This document shows, in pieces, positions 5,643 to 6,280 of a stretch of 6,280 nucleotides of DNA. The translations under genes were made by a program, and so were the position numbers. Numbering within the stretch: position 1 is the stretch's first letter; every line of letters begins with the position of its first letter. The stretch comes from Acidilobaceae archaeon (lineage in GTDB: Archaea > Thermoproteota > Thermoprotei_A > Sulfolobales > Acidilobaceae). The DNA is taken from NCBI GenBank assembly GCA_027013765.1, contig JALWGG010000283.1, forward strand, positions 1 through 6,280, read 5' to 3'. The notes under the pieces are model-generated. The model saw only the letters and a list, made by a program, of their open reading frames with translations. It was not told the DNA's origin and did not search any database.

Positions 5643-6280
5643 CATCCCCCTCAACGCTGCAACATAGCCTATAAACACTAGGATAACCGTTAGCACCGTA
5701 AGGTATAGGAACTGGCTCGACGGCTCAATACTCTTCCCAATGAGGTAATACCTGATTAGATCCGCTGTATGGCTTATGGGGTTAACCTGTGCTACAGACT
5801 TGAGCCAGCTCGGCATCTGCTCCAGGGGGAATAAAGCGCTGCTGCTAAACATTAATGGGAGGTTGACCAGGTTGGCCAGAGCGAATAGGACCTCCTGGTT
5901 TGTTATATTGAACGCCATTCCAGTGAATACCGAGGATAGGCCCAGGCTTAGCAGCATTAAGACGATCCACGCCATCACCAGGTCCACAACACCTATACCC
6001 TGCTTCAGCTTCAAGCCCATCATCGAGGCGACTAGGAGTAGTATCAGTGAGAGGACAGTGATCCTGAAGAGCGTGCCAAGGACCTTGGAGAAGAAGATCG
6101 AGAACCTGGGTATAGGGGCGACGAGTAGCCTAGTCAAGTACCCTATCCTCCTCTCAAACACGACACCAACGGCCCCGAACATGCTCTGGAAGAGTGCGAA
6201 GACTGCTAGCATCCCGGTGGCTACATAGGTGAAGTAGTCTGTCGTGCCGAACACCCTCTCGACGACACTAACCATTGCCC
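5631..6280 (-). CDS. ABC-2-type transporter permease (5' end outside window)
   Basis: The reverse-strand frame is open through the right edge and about 215 residues are visible. ATG at 6275 is probably internal: the frame continues past it, and the usual cytoplasmic N-terminus plus first span of the family are missing. The visible part begins DYFTYVATGMLAVFALFQ (a span), then has the conserved cytoplasmic loop FERRIGYLTRLLVAPIPR followed by FSKVL. Next come three more spans and the ABC-2 signature region LPLMFSSSALFPLEQMPSWL, then VNPISHTADLIRYYL, and a final span ending LRGMREA. This is the DrrB/NodJ-like export permease plan, which pairs with a separate ATPase, presumably encoded upstream on this strand beyond the window. 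The substrate cannot be inferred. The stop is shared through CTAG with the small membrane gene on the other strand, leaving no spacer between the two transcription units. Confidence 0.93.
   Translation of the reverse strand, partial: AMVSVVERVFGTTDYFTYVATGMLAVFALFQSMFGAVGVVFERRIGYLTRLLVAPIPRFSIFFSKVLGTLFRITVLSLILLLVASMMGLKLKQGIGVVDLVMAWIVLMLLSLGLSSVFTGMAFNITNQEVLFALANLVNLPLMFSSSALFPLEQMPSWLKSVAQVNPISHTADLIRYYLIGKSIEPSSQFLYLTVLTVILVFIGYVAALRGMREA

Noticed and set aside
5776..6228. Forward frame of 150 codons opposite the ABC permease
   Set aside because: The reverse strand encodes clear ABC-2 permease motifs; the forward translation has no coherent domain.

Overview
The window reads as a piece of a hyperthermophilic crenarchaeal chromosome, most like Desulfurococcales. 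Arginine is mostly AGG, isoleucine is often ATA, GTG starts are common, and CTAG is frequent. A Shine-Dalgarno (SD) sequence of the type complementary to the crenarchaeal 16S 3' end (AGGTGATC) precedes one gene. Genes are packed with almost no intergenic DNA: the largest gap between called genes is 9 bases. This assignment is an inference from composition and gene content; no rRNA or other marker is present.

Region 1 (2-941, + strand) is the end of a redox locus. It holds the C-terminal part of a GlcD/D-lactate-dehydrogenase-type FAD oxidase, followed by an overlapping 97-residue protein with two [4Fe-4S] motifs. The second protein looks like only the N-terminal domain of a GlcF-type partner. 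It has no ATG, GTG or TTG start in front of its first cysteine motif, so it probably begins at CTG 648.

Region 2 (950-5634, + strand) is the main content: a tightly coupled six-gene set encoding a single-span DUF4129 protein, a DUF4350 protein, a MoxR AAA+ ATPase, a DUF58 protein, a polytopic membrane protein of about eight spans, and a 59-residue two-span protein. Four of the five internal junctions overlap by 10-17 bases. At the fifth, MoxR to DUF58, the SD overlaps the upstream stop codon. MoxR/DUF58/DUF4129/DUF4350 neighbourhoods recur in archaea and bacteria but have no settled function. The layout suggests a membrane assembly with two outward-facing domains, one cytoplasmic DUF58 domain and a soluble MoxR ATPase that remodels or activates it. 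That model is inferred.

Region 3 (5631-6280, - strand) is an ABC-2-type transporter permease running off the right edge. It converges on region 2 so closely that the two stop codons share a CTAG. A near-perfect 20-base palindrome is centred on that CTAG and may form the 3' end of both transcripts. No RNA genes, mobile elements, CRISPR repeats or origins were seen.
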